DNA of 7,073 nt from Pseudomonadota bacterium (GTDB lineage Bacteria; Pseudomonadota; Gammaproteobacteria; Acidiferrobacterales; UBA6901), in contig JAJXUF010000150.1 of the NCBI GenBank assembly GCA_021783175.1, positions 1 through 7,073 of the forward strand, written 5' to 3'. The notes under the pieces are model-generated. The model had not been told where the DNA came from and searched no databases. It saw only the letters and a list, made by a program, of their open reading frames with translations. A program made the position numbers and the translations under genes. The number at the start of each line of letters is the position of its first letter. The first letter of the stretch is position 1. Below are positions 1 through 6,453 of this stretch, in pieces.

Positions 1-1120
1 CTTCTCCATAGAGCAGGGGGAAGTGGTGGGCATCATCGGCCACAACGGCGCCGGCAAGTCCACCCTTCTCAAGATGCTCGCCGGCATCACTACCCCTACC
101 AGCGGTTCCGTAAAAGTCGATGGCCGCATCGCCCCGCTGATCGAGGTGGGCGCTGGATTCGTTCCTGACTTCACAGGGCGCGAAAACGTCTATCTCAACG
201 GCAGCATCCTTGGCCTGTCGAAAAAGGAGATCGACCGCAAGTTCGACGAAATTGTCGACTTCGCCGAGATGTCCCAATTCATCGACACCCCGGTCAAGCG
301 CTACAGTTCTGGCATGCAGGTCAAGCTCGCCTTCGCGGTCGCAACCAGCATTGAATCGGAAATCCTGATCGTGGACGAGGTGCTGGCCGTAGGGGATCTG
401 GCCTTTCAGCGCAAATGCTTTGATCGCATGGAGGATTTGATCAAGCGACAGGAAAAGACAGTGCTGCTGGTCAGTCATAACATTAGGCAAGTCGAACGCC
501 TCTGTTCAAGGGTTATTCTGATGAATCATGGCCGCACAATGATGGATGGGACACCGAAAGCGGTTTGCAATGTCTTTTACGAGGAGAGCGATCGACAAAT
601 TGCAATTCAGAAAACAGGGCCTGGCAGATTGCAGACCACGGGCGAAGCAGAAATTATCGATATCTATTGCACAAGGTTTGATGGCACACGAACTGATGCG
701 ATTGAATTTGGGCAGCCAATAAGAATTGTTGCCAAGATTGAAGCAACCAAACCGCTCATTTCTCCATTATTTGTTGTCGGCATCCATACAACGGATTTCA
801 TATACCTCACAACGACAACAAGCTCGGACAATTACCGCCACATGACTCTGCCTCCTGGCCCGCACGAAATCGCACTGAATATCGACCGTTTTCCACTTCT
901 ACCCAACGTTTACTCAATACGGTTAAGTATTGATGTGGAGACCCCAATAAAAAACGTGCTCTATGGAGAAAATCTTCATCATTTCACCGTTCGAAGCAGC
1001 GGGTTGCAACGATCAGGCTCAAACTGCGAAGGGTTTTTTCCATTTGAAAAGTGCACTTGGACCCTCGATCAAGTCGCTGGTGATTTGCCACCCCGCCCTG
1101 CGAGTAGCCTAACAGGGTGA
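1..1120 (+). CDS. wzt: Wzt-type ABC transporter ATP-binding protein with C-terminal glycan-binding domain, 5' truncated
   Basis: ATPase subunit of an ABC exporter that moves a completed lipid-linked polysaccharide across the inner membrane, working with a Wzm permease that would lie upstream of the window. The frame is open from base 2 with no start, giving 372 residues; about 35-45 N-terminal residues are probably missing. Counting F at bases 2-4 as residue 1, I see Walker A GHNGAGKST (13-21), the GAGFVPDFTGREN segment typical of the Wzt/TagH subgroup (50-62), the ABC signature YSSGMQ (101-106), Walker B ILIVDE with D-loop AVGD (121-132) and the H-loop histidine in SHN (158-160). All catalytic elements are intact. 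From about residue 205 a beta-rich region of about 150 residues follows, matching in size and place the Wzt C-terminal jelly-roll domain, which in characterised O-antigen systems binds the glycan end. The DNA is GC-rich over the ATPase and AT-richer after about base 420-500. The TGA ends 6 bases before the next gene. The ABC assignment is very secure; polysaccharide rather than teichoic acid export rests on the C-terminal domain and the context. Confidence 0.93.
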   Translation, partial: FSIEQGEVVGIIGHNGAGKSTLLKMLAGITTPTSGSVKVDGRIAPLIEVGAGFVPDFTGRENVYLNGSILGLSKKEIDRKFDEIVDFAEMSQFIDTPVKRYSSGMQVKLAFAVATSIESEILIVDEVLAVGDLAFQRKCFDRMEDLIKRQEKTVLLVSHNIRQVERLCSRVILMNHGRTMMDGTPKAVCNVFYEESDRQIAIQKTGPGRLQTTGEAEIIDIYCTRFDGTRTDAIEFGQPIRIVAKIEATKPLISPLFVVGIHTTDFIYLTTTTSSDNYRHMTLPPGPHEIALNIDRFPLLPNVYSIRLSIDVETPIKNVLYGENLHHFTVRSSGLQRSGSNCEGFFPFEKCTWTLDQVAGDLPPRPASSLTG

Positions 1121-1124
1121 GGGG
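1115..1124 (+). promoter_or_regulatory. Ribosome binding site overlapping the wzt stop codon
   Basis: The purine-rich stretch GGGTGAGGGG contains the wzt TGA stop and lies just upstream of two consecutive ATG codons at 1127 and 1130. Its AGGGG core ends 2 bases before the first ATG and 5 bases before the second, so by spacing the second ATG is the better placed start. Ribosomes finishing wzt would cover this site, so coupled translation is likely. Confidence 0.5.
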
Positions 1125-1126
1125 CA

Positions 1127-2317
1127 ATGATGCGAATCGTTGCTATATCGGATAGCTTTCCTGAGCCAGATAAGGCTTCTGGAGATCTTCGCTTTTTTAC
1201 GCTCCTACAGTTGCTCTCGCATGAGCATGAGGTAGTCCTTTGCGTTTCCAACAGAAGCCCCGAACGCGAGTCCGACACCGCCGCGAAACATGGATTAATC
1301 CAAGCTGGAATTCTGGCTAGTGAAAACAATGTGCAACAGACCCTGAAAGATTTTCGACCGAATATCGTTTGGTTCGAATTTTTTCATCAAATGCGCGGAG
1401 ATTACCTGCGACTTATCGATCGCTACTGCCCCATGGCGTATCTTATAGTCGATTCTGTGGACGTGCACTGCAATCGACTCGACGCTCTTGCTAGGCTCAC
1501 AGGGCGGCCAGACGACATAAGAAAAGCGAGGGACATACGTACCAAAGAACTAGGTGCCTACGCCAAAGCCGACATGGTCATCGCTGTTAGTAATGATGAA
1601 GGAGAGTTATTACGGCGCGAATTACCGAGCGTCCCCATTGAGGTCGTGCCAAACATTCATGCGCCGTCGCCATTCCAAGATTTGAGCAAGCGTCGTTATG
1701 GCGAGTTAGTTTTTGTGGGCGGCTTCAAGCATGACCCAAATGTCGACGCCATGCTGTATTTTTGTCGGGAGGTGCTCCCTTTAATTGCCAGAAAAAGTCC
1801 CGAAGTACGGTTGAAGATCATCGGCAGCAACATGCCCATGGAAATTCTAAATCTGGGGAGCGGGCGCGTTGATGTCGTCGGTTATGTGCCCGATACCACG
1901 CCATATCTGGAAACTGCTTACATCTCAGTTGCACCTTTACGTTACGGCGGCGGAATGAAAGGTAAAGTTGGCGAAGCCATGTCTCATGGACTACCTGTGG
2001 TAACCAGTTCATTCGGGGCGGAAGGGTTTGGACTCGAACCCGGCAGGGACCTGCTGGTAGGCGATACCGCAGAAGAATTCGCAGCACAGGTCGTTAAGCT
2101 CCTGGATGACCCGCTTCTCTACGCCCGCGTAGCCAGAAGCGGCCATGAATTTATTCAGAAGCATTATTCAGTTGCGGCCGTGCAACAGATACTCCAATCG
2201 AGCCTAGGCCGGCTAGCCCGGTTGCCGCAGCGCAAAATTCCACTAATGCGCCGAATGCTGGGCCACGCCCAAGACCTGTACGCGCGGCACTTGGCGTGGC
2301 GCCTTTCGCGGCAATGA
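1127..2317 (+). CDS. GT4-family glycosyltransferase (GT-B fold)
   Basis: Predicted retaining glycosyltransferase adding one sugar from an activated donor to a growing lipid-linked glycan at the cytoplasmic membrane face. The 396 residues show two Rossmann-like halves. The N-terminal strand is MRIVAISDSFPEPDKASGDLR (3-22 region), with the PEPD..SGDLR motif seen in one GT4 subgroup. The donor half begins near ELVFVGGFKHDPNVDAM (193-209) and carries PLRYGGGMKGKVGEAMSHG (270-288). The usual EX7E motif is altered: the second glutamate is present (E283) but the first position is glycine, with R272, K278 and K280 around it, a variant common in this subgroup. The C-terminal tail (about 365-396) is basic and may touch the membrane. 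There is no signal peptide or membrane span. The start could be ATG 1127 or the adjacent ATG 1130, which is better spaced from the ribosome site. Much of the gene is AT-richer than the downstream genes. The sugar and linkage cannot be read from the sequence. Confidence 0.88.
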   Translation: MMRIVAISDSFPEPDKASGDLRFFTLLQLLSHEHEVVLCVSNRSPERESDTAAKHGLIQAGILASENNVQQTLKDFRPNIVWFEFFHQMRGDYLRLIDRYCPMAYLIVDSVDVHCNRLDALARLTGRPDDIRKARDIRTKELGAYAKADMVIAVSNDEGELLRRELPSVPIEVVPNIHAPSPFQDLSKRRYGELVFVGGFKHDPNVDAMLYFCREVLPLIARKSPEVRLKIIGSNMPMEILNLGSGRVDVVGYVPDTTPYLETAYISVAPLRYGGGMKGKVGEAMSHGLPVVTSSFGAEGFGLEPGRDLLVGDTAEEFAAQVVKLLDDPLLYARVARSGHEFIQKHYSVAAVQQILQSSLGRLARLPQRKIPLMRRMLGHAQDLYARHLAWRLSRQ

Positions 2318-3453
2318 GTCCTGTTATCAAAGTTCCTTCTCGCAAAGGGAGTGGCGCCATAAATACCTCTCTCGCCACTGAAGGTTATACGAAAAATGCG
2401 ACTAGTGTGCCTGCAGCGCCACCCAATATGGTCTTGATAGATAACATTTCCATCGTTGTTCTCAACTGGAACGGGGCCAACGATACCCTTAGCTGCTTAC
2501 ATTCACTCGCCGCTCTGACGTACCCGAGATTCAATGTAATCCTCGTAGACAATGGCTCGACCGACGATTCGCTGGAATTTCTACGGTCATACATCCCACC
2601 GTATCCGCTGACATTTGTCGAAACGGGCCGCAATCTGGGTTATGCAGGGGGCAACAACGTAGGCATACGGTATGCGCTCGAACAAGGGGCCGGCTTCATT
2701 CTAGTTCTAAACAACGACACCACCGTTGCGCCGGATCTGCTGGAGCGATTGCTGGAATCTGCGCAACGTAATTCGGATGCGGGCGTGTTCAGTGCTCGAA
2801 TCATGTATTTCGATGAACCAGAACGGGTCTGGTTTGATGGTGCGCGCTGGAACCCCGCCAGCCTGCGGCTGGAATGGCCGGGGCAAGGCGAAGCCGAGTC
2901 ATCCCTCGGCACAGCCGACCACGACACCGACTATGCCTGTGGGGCGGCGCTTTTTTTCCGCTCCGAGGTGGCGCGCCAAATCGGGCTGCTGGATGAGTCG
3001 TTCTTTCTCGTTTGGGAAGAAGTGGACTGGGGTTTCCGTGCGCGCAAGGCCGGATGGCAGAACCTCGTGGTGCCCGCTGCCAAGGTCTGGCACAAGATCG
3101 GGGTGTCGTTCGGCAGCGAATCGTCACCCTTACGCACGTACTTCAGCATTCGCAATGAGTTGCTGTGGTTCAGCCGCCATGCGCCATTTTCCGCACGACT
3201 GCGGCTATGGGTGAAAAACCTGCGGCGGCTGATCCCGAGATTTTCCGTGGGCAGCGGTCAGTCGGCATGGGTCAGACGTATGTCATGGGCCGTGCAAGAC
3301 TATGTCCGAGCGTGGTTAGGGCGCGGCAACCGAGTGGAGTATCTGGCGGCCCGTCGAGCGATCCAGGACTATGTGCATCGACGCCTTGGTAATTGCCCAG
3401 ACGAAGTTCGCATGTGGAGTAAGGTCTGGGAAACACAGCAACGTGATGTTTGA
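2314..3453 (+). CDS. GT2-family glycosyltransferase, rhamnosyltransferase-like (WbbL/COG1216 type)
   Basis: Predicted inverting GT-A glycosyltransferase of the kind that includes dTDP-rhamnosyl transferases of O-antigen synthesis; donor and linkage are not provable here. From ATG 2314 it has 379 residues. Motifs in order: ISIVVLNWNG (45-54), VDNGSTDDS (78-86), the metal/nucleotide motif VLNNDT (131-136; NND in place of DxD is usual in this family), WFDGA (173-177), ACGAALFFR (208-216) and the catalytic-base region FFLVWEEVDWGFRARKAGW (230-248; E235, E236, D238), then YFSIRNELLW with a basic C-terminal region. ATG 2314 overlaps the previous TGA as ATGA, favouring coupled translation, but it gives a 38-residue unconserved Ser/Thr/Ala/Pro-rich leader before ATG 2428, which lies directly before the conserved domain. 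Neither start has a clear Shine-Dalgarno sequence. An in-frame GTG at 2296 is less likely. DNA becomes GC-rich near 2820, inside this gene. Confidence 0.9.
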   Translation: MSPVIKVPSRKGSGAINTSLATEGYTKNATSVPAAPPNMVLIDNISIVVLNWNGANDTLSCLHSLAALTYPRFNVILVDNGSTDDSLEFLRSYIPPYPLTFVETGRNLGYAGGNNVGIRYALEQGAGFILVLNNDTTVAPDLLERLLESAQRNSDAGVFSARIMYFDEPERVWFDGARWNPASLRLEWPGQGEAESSLGTADHDTDYACGAALFFRSEVARQIGLLDESFFLVWEEVDWGFRARKAGWQNLVVPAAKVWHKIGVSFGSESSPLRTYFSIRNELLWFSRHAPFSARLRLWVKNLRRLIPRFSVGSGQSAWVRRMSWAVQDYVRAWLGRGNRVEYLAARRAIQDYVHRRLGNCPDEVRMWSKVWETQQRDV

Positions 3454-5320
3454 AAGCACGCCCTCCCCGTCTCTAGATGACCTCTGTGCCATCGAGGGAT
3501 TCGCCACGGTGCAGGCGGGCTTTGACGCCCGCAGCCATTGGAGCTGGAGCGGACTGGACGGACTGCGCGATGGACTAAAACAAGGAACTTGCCTGTATTT
3601 GCGCACTTGCAGCCAAACCACCCTCCGCGCGCGAGGCCACTTCAATCTGCAGCAGTGCCGCGCCGGCGGCTGGCTGCTGCGCAGCGATGATTTCGCAGCC
3701 CCTAGTTATTGGCTGCCCACTCCGGCCACGCTGCGCCGCATCGACCAGGATGGCCACATTCTGGGAGAGCGCACCGCCGAACTGCTCGGTTTCGAGCTAA
3801 GTGACGCAGCTGCGGCCGCCACTTTCGCGTCTATTCCTGAGGGCTGGACCTTGGATGCGACCGTTTGGCAGTTGCAGGATCCAGCGCTCGTCGAGGAGTT
3901 GCAGTCGCTTAGCCCAGTGGAGACTCAAGGCTATTTCCTGCTCGGCTCCCACACGCGCTACTCCAGACCCGCCGACCTATATCGCCACCTCATCAATGGC
4001 AAGGTATATGAAGACCGCTACGCGTGGCCGCACAAGCGAAAAATCCGCTCCGAGAACGACGCCCACGCTTTATACATATTGTTTTCCGGTCTGGAAAAAG
4101 CCACTGGGAAGACACTGTACCGGCTTTTCAAGCAGCAACTTTTGCTCAGCGTGCTGTCCCGTCAGGATATGGATGGCGCATTCCGCCACGGCGAGTGGAC
4201 GGCTCGCATGGAAGCGCATTACCGCCTCAACGCCAGCGCCTTGCATCTGATGCTCGACAGCCTGTCCGAAGCACCCGATGCTTCCGTCAAGGCCGCCGCC
4301 GACAAGCTCACCGATTTTCTTGTCTCGCAGACCGACACGCTAGAAACCGGCATCTGGTTTCTGCATGACGAACTGGAACACAGCGAAGCGTCCATGAACG
4401 AAGCACCGTTCCGCTGGGTGAAAAGCAGGGCGCTAGGCAAGTCACCAAGCAACATGCTGGTGCTCAATACCCAGCTCGACACCTCGGTGGGGCTCGCACG
4501 CCATGCCCAATTGACCGCGAGCCCGCGTCACGAAGCGGCGCTCGCGTCGGCGGCGCGCGCCACGCAATCGGTGCTCGCAATGGATGCGGCACCGTGGCTG
4601 TACCGGCCGCTCATGAAGTTGGTCGCCCTGACCCTGCTACCCACGGAGCGGGCACAGCGGCTCCCTCCGCATCTGCGGGCGCTCAAACGCCTTACATGGA
4701 AATATCTGCTGCCGCGGCTGCCTGACATCAAATCGCGCTTTCCCAGACTGGTCATGCCCGGCGGCTACATCGACCGCGAACTTTCGCTGCGCACCTGGGC
4801 GCACCATTACCTGCCCATCAACCTGATGGACCTGGCGCGCTATCGACGCCTGTGCGCCGATGCGTCGCTCGATCCGGTGATCCATGCCGCGGCACGCTTC
4901 ACCGCCGAAAGCGGCATCCTGGAGCGCTGGGCCGCACTACGCTACGAAAAATATGCGCTCGGCTTTTGGGCAGAGGCACTTTATCATCTGTGCCGCATCT
5001 ATCCGGCACATGACCACTATCGCGCCTGGATGATCCAGGCGGTGCTGCTGCTGGAAGCCACAGAGCAGGGTCTGCCACCCTCGCTCCTAGGCGGCAATGC
5101 CGAGGCCGTTCCCACGGCCGAACAAGTTCCCTGCCCCATCCCCGGCGACGGACGCCTGCGCATCGTAAACCTCGGGGATCGCCTGCAACCCGTGGTACTC
5201 GTAATCAACCCGACCAACGAGCCCATTGGACTCACTTGGCATACACCCCCCGATGCATTGCTGGCTTGGCCCGCCGACAAGGTGCCGGCACACAGCGGCC
5301 TGCTGGGTAGGGCGGTATGA
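3446..5320 (+). CDS. Uncharacterised 624-residue protein of a glycan locus, possible alpha/alpha-toroid carbohydrate-active enzyme
   Basis: I do not recognise a named family. The first ~150 residues look beta-rich. Residues about 155-560 are mostly amphipathic helices in pairs, with conserved-looking aromatic/acidic/His clusters: AWPHKRK...SENDAH (193-207), DGAFRHGEW..RMEAHYRL (243-261), WFLHDELEHSEASM (304-317), SPSNMLVLNTQLDT (333-346), DREL..RTWAHHYLPINL (443-460) and LRYEKYALGFWAEALYH (498-514). The last ~70 residues are beta-like. This pattern resembles alpha/alpha-toroid enzymes such as uronyl C5-epimerases, polysaccharide lyases and some glycosidases, but that is an impression of fold, not a match. 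Residues 383-440 hold a hydrophobic stretch followed by a basic one, possibly membrane-contacting. There is no signal peptide, so it is probably cytoplasmic. It overlaps the upstream gene by 8 bases and the downstream gene by 4, placing it firmly in the glycan operon. ATG 3446 was chosen over ATG 3371, which would lie 83 bases inside the upstream gene; GTG 3443 is also possible. A real gene is nearly certain; its function is open. Confidence 0.9.
   Translation: MFESTPSPSLDDLCAIEGFATVQAGFDARSHWSWSGLDGLRDGLKQGTCLYLRTCSQTTLRARGHFNLQQCRAGGWLLRSDDFAAPSYWLPTPATLRRIDQDGHILGERTAELLGFELSDAAAAATFASIPEGWTLDATVWQLQDPALVEELQSLSPVETQGYFLLGSHTRYSRPADLYRHLINGKVYEDRYAWPHKRKIRSENDAHALYILFSGLEKATGKTLYRLFKQQLLLSVLSRQDMDGAFRHGEWTARMEAHYRLNASALHLMLDSLSEAPDASVKAAADKLTDFLVSQTDTLETGIWFLHDELEHSEASMNEAPFRWVKSRALGKSPSNMLVLNTQLDTSVGLARHAQLTASPRHEAALASAARATQSVLAMDAAPWLYRPLMKLVALTLLPTERAQRLPPHLRALKRLTWKYLLPRLPDIKSRFPRLVMPGGYIDRELSLRTWAHHYLPINLMDLARYRRLCADASLDPVIHAAARFTAESGILERWAALRYEKYALGFWAEALYHLCRIYPAHDHYRAWMIQAVLLLEATEQGLPPSLLGGNAEAVPTAEQVPCPIPGDGRLRIVNLGDRLQPVVLVINPTNEPIGLTWHTPPDALLAWPADKVPAHSGLLGRAV
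5308..5312 (+). promoter_or_regulatory. Ribosome binding site for the second GT4 gene
   Basis: TAGGG lies 4 bases before ATG 5317, inside the end of the upstream coding sequence. The ATG shares bases with the upstream stop (ATGA), so both re-initiation and fresh loading are possible. Confidence 0.4.
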
Positions 5321-6444
5321 AAATCGCCATTGTCAGCCCTGAATTTCCGCCTGACCTTGGCGGCATCGAAACCTATGCCTGGGAATATACGAAGGAACTC
5401 GCCAGGCGTGGTCACGACATCACGCTATACACGCGCCCGCACGCGAAGGGCAAGATTTCCATGGACGGAGTGGAGATACGCCCGGTATTGCGTCAGCACC
5501 TCGCCCTCGACAGGCGCGAGTTTGACGCCTGCCATGCCGACGTGTGGCATGCGATGAATGCGGCCTATGCCTGGCTCGCCCTGGAGGGCCGCAAAACAAT
5601 TGTCTCGGTGCATGGCAACGACTTTCTGCGCCCCTATCTGCCGTTCGCGGCGCGCGACTGGGCAGCCATTCCGCTGCTGTGGCGTATGAACTCCTATCGC
5701 CCCACCTGGCTGCGCTCCCACCGGCTCAAGCGCAGTGCAGCTCTGGTTGCCTCTGCCTTGCCGCGCTGCCACCACATCGTGGCCAACAGCCGCTATACGG
5801 AAGGTGTCTTGCAGAAGCAATTTCCGGCCTGTGTCGGCAAGACTTCAGTGGCCTGGGTGGGAGTCGGCGCCAAATTTTTTGACGTGCCACGCAAACCTTC
5901 TACCGACGGAATTCCCCATCTGCTCACGGTATCCCGTCTCGCTGAACCCCGCAAGAACATCGATGCCGTCTTGCATGCGCTCGCAGGGCTGATGCCCCAG
6001 TTTGAGTTTCGCTACACGATCGTGGGGGAAGGCTCCGACCGACCCCGCCTGCAAGCCCTGAGTGAGGCGCTTGGGCTCGCGGCCCGCGTCCGATTCACCG
6101 GGGCAGTGGCGCGCGAAGGACTGCTCGGCCACTACGCGGAAGCCGATCTCATGGTGCTGGCCTCATCCGTCATCCCCGGCAGCCATGAAGGCTTCGGCAT
6201 CGTCTATCTGGAGGCAGCCGCGGCCGGGATACCCTCCCTTGCGGCACGGCTGGCAGGCGCGGCAGAAGCCGTGGGTGATGGAATTTCCGGGTACTTCGTC
6301 GATAATCCCGGACAGGACGCGCTCAGGGCAGCCCTAGAGGCGTTTTTCCGCGGCGAGCAGCGCTTCGAAGAACAGGCCTGCCGGACATTCGCCCAACGTT
6401 ACACCTGGGACAAGGTCGTGGATCACACCCTGCAATACTACTGA
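5317..6444 (+). CDS. GT4-family glycosyltransferase with classical EX7E motif
   Basis: Predicted retaining GT-B glycosyltransferase using a nucleotide sugar to extend the lipid-linked glycan in the cytoplasm. Length is 375 residues, normal for the family. The N-terminal domain opens with KIAIVSPEFPPDLGGIETY (2-20), the glycine-rich acceptor-side loop of GT4 enzymes, and has VSVHGNDF (about 96-103). A hydrophobic/basic stretch with many W, L and R residues (about 104-150) is a likely membrane-facing surface. The donor domain starts near LLTVSRLAEPRKNID (202-216), with the phosphate-binding arginine/lysine pair R212/K213, then VGEGSDRPRL (236-245) and HEGFGIVYLEA (290-300), in which E291 and E299 form the EX7E motif. 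Its ATG overlaps the stop of the unknown gene by 4 bases, and the next glycosyltransferase starts 9 bases after its stop. Composition is GC-rich like both neighbours. The family is secure; donor sugar and linkage are unknown. Confidence 0.93.
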   Translation: MKIAIVSPEFPPDLGGIETYAWEYTKELARRGHDITLYTRPHAKGKISMDGVEIRPVLRQHLALDRREFDACHADVWHAMNAAYAWLALEGRKTIVSVHGNDFLRPYLPFAARDWAAIPLLWRMNSYRPTWLRSHRLKRSAALVASALPRCHHIVANSRYTEGVLQKQFPACVGKTSVAWVGVGAKFFDVPRKPSTDGIPHLLTVSRLAEPRKNIDAVLHALAGLMPQFEFRYTIVGEGSDRPRLQALSEALGLAARVRFTGAVAREGLLGHYAEADLMVLASSVIPGSHEGFGIVYLEAAAAGIPSLAARLAGAAEAVGDGISGYFVDNPGQDALRAALEAFFRGEQRFEEQACRTFAQRYTWDKVVDHTLQYY

Positions 6445-6446
6445 TC

Positions 6447-6450
6447 AGGA
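6447..6450 (+). promoter_or_regulatory. Ribosome binding site of the terminal GT2 gene
   Basis: AGGA lies in the 9-base gap after the preceding stop, 3 bases before ATG 6454. It is short and slightly close, but it supports ATG 6454 over the adjacent in-frame GTG at 6457. Confidence 0.45.
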
Positions 6451-6453
6451 AAC

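Larger units (their letters stand above)
420..2820. other. AT-richer block, possible exchanged specificity cassette
   Basis: Hand counts on individual 60-base lines give about 57-63% GC in 1-120, 40-45% in 661-960, about 40% in 1321-1380, 47% in 2401-2460 and 2521-2580, then 68% in 2821-2880 and 67% in 4861-4920. The block is not uniform: 2101-2220 is about 55-58%. The left edge falls near the end of the conserved Wzt ATPase core, and the right edge falls inside the first GT2 gene. The block holds the Wzt C-terminal region, the first GT4 gene and the N-terminal half of the first GT2 gene. Recombination is an inference from composition only. Confidence 0.5.

Noticed and set aside
2296..2313. 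GTG start at 2296 for the first GT2 gene
   Set aside because: It would overlap the upstream gene by 22 bases, and the added residues match nothing in the family; ATG 2314 gives the common ATGA junction.
2320..2380. Possible internal promoter with a -10-like CATAAAT near 2358-2364
   Set aside because: No convincing -35 element at the right spacing, and the position lies within a tightly packed operon; support is too weak to call.
2351..2422. Inverted repeat GTGGCGC / GCGCCAC (2351-2357 and 2416-2422) as a hairpin
   Set aside because: The stem is 7 bases with a 58-base loop and no T-run, which is expected by chance; it is not a credible terminator or attenuator.
2701..2721. NND instead of DxD in the first GT2 enzyme as a sign of inactivity
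   Set aside because: NND is the usual form in WbbL-type/COG1216 rhamnosyltransferase-like proteins, and the other catalytic motifs are intact.
2726..3214. Long alternative-frame open frames over the GC-rich half of the GT2 gene, and similar ones across 3801-4368, 5017-5415 and 5425-6337
   Set aside because: Their translations are Arg/Ala/Pro/Ser-rich with no motifs and lie entirely within genes with clear family motifs, as expected by chance in GC-rich DNA.
3371..3445. ATG 3371 as start of the 624-residue protein
   Set aside because: It would overlap the end of the GT2 gene by 83 bases and add 25 residues without recognisable features; ATG 3446 is more economical.
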